This document shows positions 60,195-64,000 of a stretch of DNA of 64,000 nucleotides, piece by piece; positions within the stretch are counted from its first letter, which is position 1; each line of letters starts with the position of its first letter. Location of the stretch: positions 1 to 64,000 of the forward strand of contig CAWEME010000020.1 in NCBI GenBank assembly GCA_963810055.1, given 5' to 3'. The translations under genes were made by a program, and so were the position numbers. This DNA is from REEB95 sp963810055 (GTDB lineage Bacteria; Pseudomonadota; Alphaproteobacteria; ATCC43930; CGMCC-115725). The notes beneath the pieces are model-generated. The model saw nothing but the letters and a program-made list of their open reading frames with translations, had not been told where the DNA came from and made no database searches.

Positions 60195-61176
60195 ATGACC
60201 AGTCATGTCCATGCATCGGGCCGGGCCGAGCCCGGCCTGGCGGTCGAGCTCGAAGGCCTGACCAAGATCTACCGCGGCGGCGGGCGGGAAAGCCTGGCGC
60301 TCGACCGCGTCGATCTGGCGATCAGGCGCGGCGAGATTTTCGGCCTGTTGGGCCCCAACGGCGCGGGCAAATCGACCCTCATCAACATCCTGGCCGGGCT
60401 GGTGATCAAGACCGCGGGGCGCGCCCAAGTGTGGGGCATCGACATCGACCGGGACCCCCGCAACGCCAGAGCGGCGATCGGCGTGGTGACGCAGGAAGTG
60501 AACATCGATTCCTTTTTCACGCCGCGCGAGCTGTTGGGCGTGCAGGCCGGGTTCTACGGCGTGCCCAAAGCCGAGCGCCGCACCGGGGAGCTGCTCGAAC
60601 TGCTGGGATTGACCGACAAGGCGGATGATCTGGCGCGCACGCTGTCGGGCGGGATGCGGCGCCGGCTGATGATGGCCAAGGCGATGGTGCATTCGCCGCC
60701 GGTGCTGGTGCTGGACGAGCCCACCGCCGGGGTGGACGTGGAATTGCGCCGCCAGTTGTGGACCAACATCCAATCGCTCGCGGCCGCGGGCACCACCATC
60801 CTGCTCACCACCCATTATCTCGACGAGGCGCAGGAGCTGTGCGGGCGCATCGCCATCATCGACCAGGGGCGCGTGGTGGCCAACGACACCACGCCGGCGC
60901 TGCTGGCCAAGATCGACGAGAAGCTGCTGACGCTGTCGCTGGTGAAGCCGGTCTCATCCTTGCCGCCCGGATTGAAGGAGCTCGGGCTGAAACTCGAAGG
61001 GCCCGAGCGGATCGTGTTCCGCTATCAGCCGAGCCGCGCCCATGTCGGCGACGTGCTGAGCCGCGGTGGAAGCGGCCGGGCTCGCCATCCGCGACGTCTC
61101 GAGCGAGGAAACCGATCTCGAGGACATATTCCTGCGCCTGACCGGCGCGGGGGCGGGTCCGGGAGACGGGAAATGA
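60195..61176 (+). CDS. ABC transporter ATP-binding protein (one frameshift)
   Basis: ATPase of about 326 residues of the ABC-2 exporter type. Walker A LLGPNGAGKSTLINILAGL, signature LSGGMRRRLMMAKAM, Walker B PVLVLDEPTAGVDVELRRQL, and switch His in LLTTHYLDEAQEL. A one-base insertion near 61061 shifts the C-terminus; corrected, it reads VEAAGLAIRDVSSEETDLED and ends at TGA 61174-61176. The next gene is a hydrolase, not the membrane partner expected for this type. No permease is in the window. Confidence 0.82.
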
Positions 61177-62242
61177 GCGCGGCCGAAAGGACGACCCCGG
61201 ATTGGGGCGCGGCGGATTTTGGCTTGGACGCTGCGCTGATTCTTCTGACAGGCTGCGTTGGACAAGGCGGATTGAGCATGCACGACCGGCAATTGCGAGC
61301 AAGAGTTTTCCCGGCAGGCGCCGGGCAAGGCGCGGTTCGACGGCGGCGCCTTCATCGCCGATGACGGCGCGCGCCTGCCGATGCGCGCCTGGCTGCCGGC
61401 GAAGGGCCCGGTCAAGGCGGTGGTGCTGGCGGCTTCACGGCTTCAACGATTATTCCAACGCCTTCGAAGGGCCGGGCATGGCCTGGGAGGATTCCGGGAT
61501 CGCGACCTATGCCTACGACCAGCGCGGCTTCGGCGAAGCGCCGGGACGCGGCCGCTGGGCCGGAGCCTGGCGTTTGGCGCAGGACCTGGCCGAGGCCAGC
61601 CGGCTGTTGAAGGCGCGTTATCCGGACAAGCCGCTCACTATCGTGGGCGAGAGCATGGGCGCGGCGGTGGCGATCACCGGCGTCACCGGAACCGCCGGAG
61701 CCGACAAGCCGGTGGCCGACGGCTATATCCTGCTGGCGCCGGCGGTGTGGGGCCGCGCCGACATGAACCTGTTCGAGCGCGCGGCGTTGTGGATGACCTA
61801 TCGCCTGGCGCCGGGATGGAAATTGAGCGGGCAGAGCCTGCGCATCCTCGCCTCGGACAATATCGAGATGCTGCGCGGTTTGGGCCGCGACCCGCTGGTG
61901 ATCAAGGACACGCGCGTCGACACCATCCACGGGCTGGTCGATCTGATGGGGCTGGCGCTCCAATCCGGGCCGAAGCTCGACGAGAAATTCCTTTTGCTTT
62001 ACGGCGCGCATGACGAGGTGATTCCCGAAGCGCCGGTGCGGCAGTTCATCGCGAGCCTGCCGGCGGCGGGGAGCGCGCGCCGCCGCATCGCCTTTTATCC
62101 GCACGGCTATCACATGCTGGCGCGCGACCTGGAAGGCCCGACGGTGATCGCCGACATGACCAGCTGGATGCTGCATCCCCGGGCGCCGTTGCCGTCGGGC
62201 GCGGATGTCGATCCGCCCATCGTCACCGCCCGGAATCCCTGA
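61173..62242 (+). CDS. Alpha/beta hydrolase, lysophospholipase-like (two indels)
   Basis: Hydrolase of about 356 residues. ATG 61173 overlaps the ABC gene stop. The N-terminus contains LILLTGCVGQGG, a possible lipobox. The frame moves twice by one base: between about 61285 and 61310, then near 61433 before LHGFNDYSN. The main frame then has SGIATYAYDQRGFGEAPGRG, the nucleophile elbow IVGESMGAAVAI, GAHDEVIPE with the acid, and HGYHMLARDLEG with the catalytic His. The likely substrate is a lysolipid or monoacylglycerol. The start region is the least certain part. Confidence 0.75.
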
Positions 62243-62356
62243 GACATCCCCGACAACCTCCGGATTCCGGCCGTTTCCGGCCCGCGATGAGACCGTCATG
62301 GCGGCAAGGTTCCGCCCCGTGCTAAAGAGAAACCCAAGCTCAAGGGGGATGCCGAC

Positions 62357-63190
62357 ATGAAAGTTTCGCACGCGATCCGCCGTTTATTGCCGTTCCTGCT
62401 GCTGTGCCTGGCGCTGGCCTGGCCCGCCGCGCAGGCGCGCGCGCAGATCGTCGCCGGGATTCGGTCGACAGTCGCGCCGCCGGCCTTGCCGGTCTATGCC
62501 GAGCCGCCGCTGCCGGAGGACGGCTACGTCTTCATACCGGGCTACTGGGCCTGGGCGCCGAGCGGCTATTACTGGGTCCCGGGCACCTGGGTGCTGCCGC
62601 CCGCGCCGGGCCTGCTCTGGACGCCGGGCTATTGGGCCTTCATCGACGGCGTCTATGCCTGGTACGCCGGTTATTGGGGGCCGACGGTCGGATTTTACGG
62701 CGGCGTCGATTACGGCTTCGGCTATTTCGGCACCGGCTATGACGGCGGCTATTGGCAGGGCGGCCACTTCTACTACAACAGCGCCGTGCATAATTTCGGC
62801 CGGACCCGCGTGGCCTATTCCTACCGCCGGAACGTGTCCGACAGCCACGCGCGCACCAGCTTCGCCGGCGGGCCGCACGGAACGGCCGCGCGGCCGGGCC
62901 CCGACGAGACCAGGGCCGCAAGCGAGCCGCACCGGCCGCCGCGCAGCGTCCAGACGCAGCACGAAACCCAGGCCGCCACCATCCGGACCGCGCCCGCCGC
63001 GATCAATCACGGCCGGCCGCCGGTGGCGGCGACGCCGAAACCGGCAACCTTCACCGGCCCCGGCATCGTGAGAGCCCAGCCCGCGCATCCGGCCACTGCG
63101 CCGCATCCCGCAGCCGCGCCGCATCCGCCCGCCCCGCCGCATCCGGCGGGCGGAAACCCGCCGCCGGGCGGCCCGCCCGAGCATCATTAG
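62357..63190 (+). CDS. WXXGXW-repeat secreted protein
   Basis: A 277-residue exported protein with a signal peptide (LLPFLLLCLALAWPAAQARA, about residues 10-29). The middle has aromatic repeats such as YVFIPGYWAWAPSGYYWVPG, TWVLPPAPGLLWTPGYWAFI and YAWYAGYWGPTVGFYGGVDY, the YXW/WXXGXW repeat type of unknown function. The C-terminal 90 residues are low-complexity, rich in Pro, Ala and His. AAGGGGGATGCCGAC precedes ATG 62357. Confidence 0.8.
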   Translation: MKVSHAIRRLLPFLLLCLALAWPAAQARAQIVAGIRSTVAPPALPVYAEPPLPEDGYVFIPGYWAWAPSGYYWVPGTWVLPPAPGLLWTPGYWAFIDGVYAWYAGYWGPTVGFYGGVDYGFGYFGTGYDGGYWQGGHFYYNSAVHNFGRTRVAYSYRRNVSDSHARTSFAGGPHGTAARPGPDETRAASEPHRPPRSVQTQHETQAATIRTAPAAINHGRPPVAATPKPATFTGPGIVRAQPAHPATAPHPAAAPHPPAPPHPAGGNPPPGGPPEHH

Positions 63191-63297
63191 GATTTAGCTG
63201 CGCATAACGGCCGCGCGTAGCACAGGCGAAGGCCGATTCTTAAGGCCCGGCCCGGCTTGCGCGGAAGGGCGAGCTGCTCCTATCCTACGCCGCAGGT

Positions 63298-63374
<77 letters not shown>

Positions 63375-63417
63375 GTTTCAGATCACCACACCTATTCGGC
63401 AACAATCAAATCCACTG

Positions 63418-64000
63418 CTATTCGAGCTTAAAGCGACGGCGCAAGCTGATCACGATAAGCGCTAGTGAAAGCGTTCCGAACCAGCAAGGTAATGTTAGCC
63501 CAATTGACCAATACGGAGACTTCGCAACCAAAAGGGGTTTGGTGCTAAATATCCCGAACGGATTGATGATTGATTGAAGGGCATATGTTGCTGCGCGCCA
63601 TAGTTGGCCGTGCCATCCGACTTTGTCCAAAGTGAATTGCCATCCATGAAGCTCTTCGTGAGGAATGTTGGTCTGAATGGCATCGAAAATAGCCCCAACG
63701 GTTGTCACTGTCACAAAGATAGCGAGGAACCAAAGCAGCGGCCGCGCTATCGAGTTGCCGTAGTCAGACATAAGCTCATAAATCCAACTTGCAAACTGAT
63801 TAGCCCAGCTCTCGCGATGACGGTCTAGCGCGAGTTCGGCACTATGGAATACCGCAGCAGCCAAAGTGTTATTACGCTCCAATAAAAATGCGCGGGCATC
63901 ACGGTATTCCTGAGGATCGACATCAAACTCAGAGGGGTCGTGAGGTAAATAGACTTTCCGAAGCTCAATGGTTCCGATAATGGGATTGGGATCAGGGCCG
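63418..64000 (-). CDS. Membrane protein gene, partial, in A+T-rich DNA
   Basis: The frame is open from the stop at 63418 through the window edge, so the N-terminal part is missing. Readable C-terminal part: EFDVDPQEYRDARAFLLERN, ASWIYELMSDYGNSIARPLL and at least two or three membrane helices. The SDYG-x-S-x-x-RPLLW pattern reminds me of membrane tails of pentapeptide-repeat proteins, but no repeats are visible here. Base composition is much lower in G+C than the rest of the window, suggesting transfer with an element next to the tRNA. Confidence 0.6.
   Translation of the reverse strand, partial: GPDPNPIIGTIELRKVYLPHDPSEFDVDPQEYRDARAFLLERNNTLAAAVFHSAELALDRHRESWANQFASWIYELMSDYGNSIARPLLWFLAIFVTVTTVGAIFDAIQTNIPHEELHGWQFTLDKVGWHGQLWRAATYALQSIINPFGIFSTKPLLVAKSPYWSIGLTLPCWFGTLSLALIVISLRRRFKLE

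Overview
This window looks like chromosomal DNA of an alphaproteobacterium. It is rich in G+C (about two thirds by eye). It carries alphaproteobacterial gene orders: rpsA-ihfB-lapA-pyrF-trpFBA-accD-folC, tsaE-amgK-murU-addBA-trxA, a DivL-type kinase, the PTS-Ntr/HprK/RapZ block and chvGI near pckA. Intergenic palindromic repeats of the type common in Bradyrhizobium and Rhodospirillales relatives are also present. I would not go below class level.

Layout. (1) 1-6626: end of rpsA, ihfB, lapA-like, pyrF, trpF, trpB, trpA, accD, folC, all on + and mostly overlapping. Up to about 5.35 kb nearly every gene except ihfB is broken by single-base indels while its protein stays recognisable across frames. 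This is best read as sequence error, not gene decay. (2) 6627-30811: an accessory block between folC and the trxA/addAB group, which I expect to be neighbours in related genomes. It holds tcuAB, an isonitrile-hydratase-like protein, a branched-chain amino-acid-type ABC importer and an SDR. Next come a PAS_5 protein and a molybdopterin enzyme / triheme cytochrome c / membrane protein operon, then periplasmic rhodaneses. A low-oxygen-type set follows (site-2 protease, BCAM0308-like, THUMP, CBS, phasin), then SixA, an AmrS-like radical SAM enzyme, a BigR-type sulfide-sensor operon and a Y-family polymerase with a small zinc protein. The last 20 bp of folC coding sequence recur exactly at 30812, so the block may be an integrated or duplicated segment. 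(3) 30812-43950: rhomboid, trxA, addA, addB, murU, amgK, tsaE (minus strand), then ferredoxin-NADP reductase, an EamA transporter, a BON protein and two small genes. (4) 43974-52530: DivL-like kinase with Tyr in place of the phospho-His, ptsI, ptsH, EIIA-Man, rapZ, hprK, chvG, chvI. (5) 52732-63190: MFS transporter, HugZ-like protein, pckA, Flp pilin, polA (mosaic, frameshifted), zf-CHCC protein, ABC ATPase, lipase-like hydrolase, WXXGXW-repeat protein. (6) 63298-64000: tRNA-Arg(CCG), followed at once by A+T-rich DNA with part of a membrane protein gene, probably the edge of another foreign segment.

Functional reading. At least five TTGA-N6-TCAA-like sites (FNR/FixK type) lie upstream of genes between 16.8 and 27.4 kb, and one weaker site lies at 43.9 kb. 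Many genes there resemble the low-oxygen-activated locus of Burkholderia. The same stretch handles sulfur: a sulfite-oxidase-type enzyme, four rhodanese domains in three proteins, a TauE exporter and a BigR-type repressor. I infer a low-oxygen, sulfur-stress module acquired as a block.
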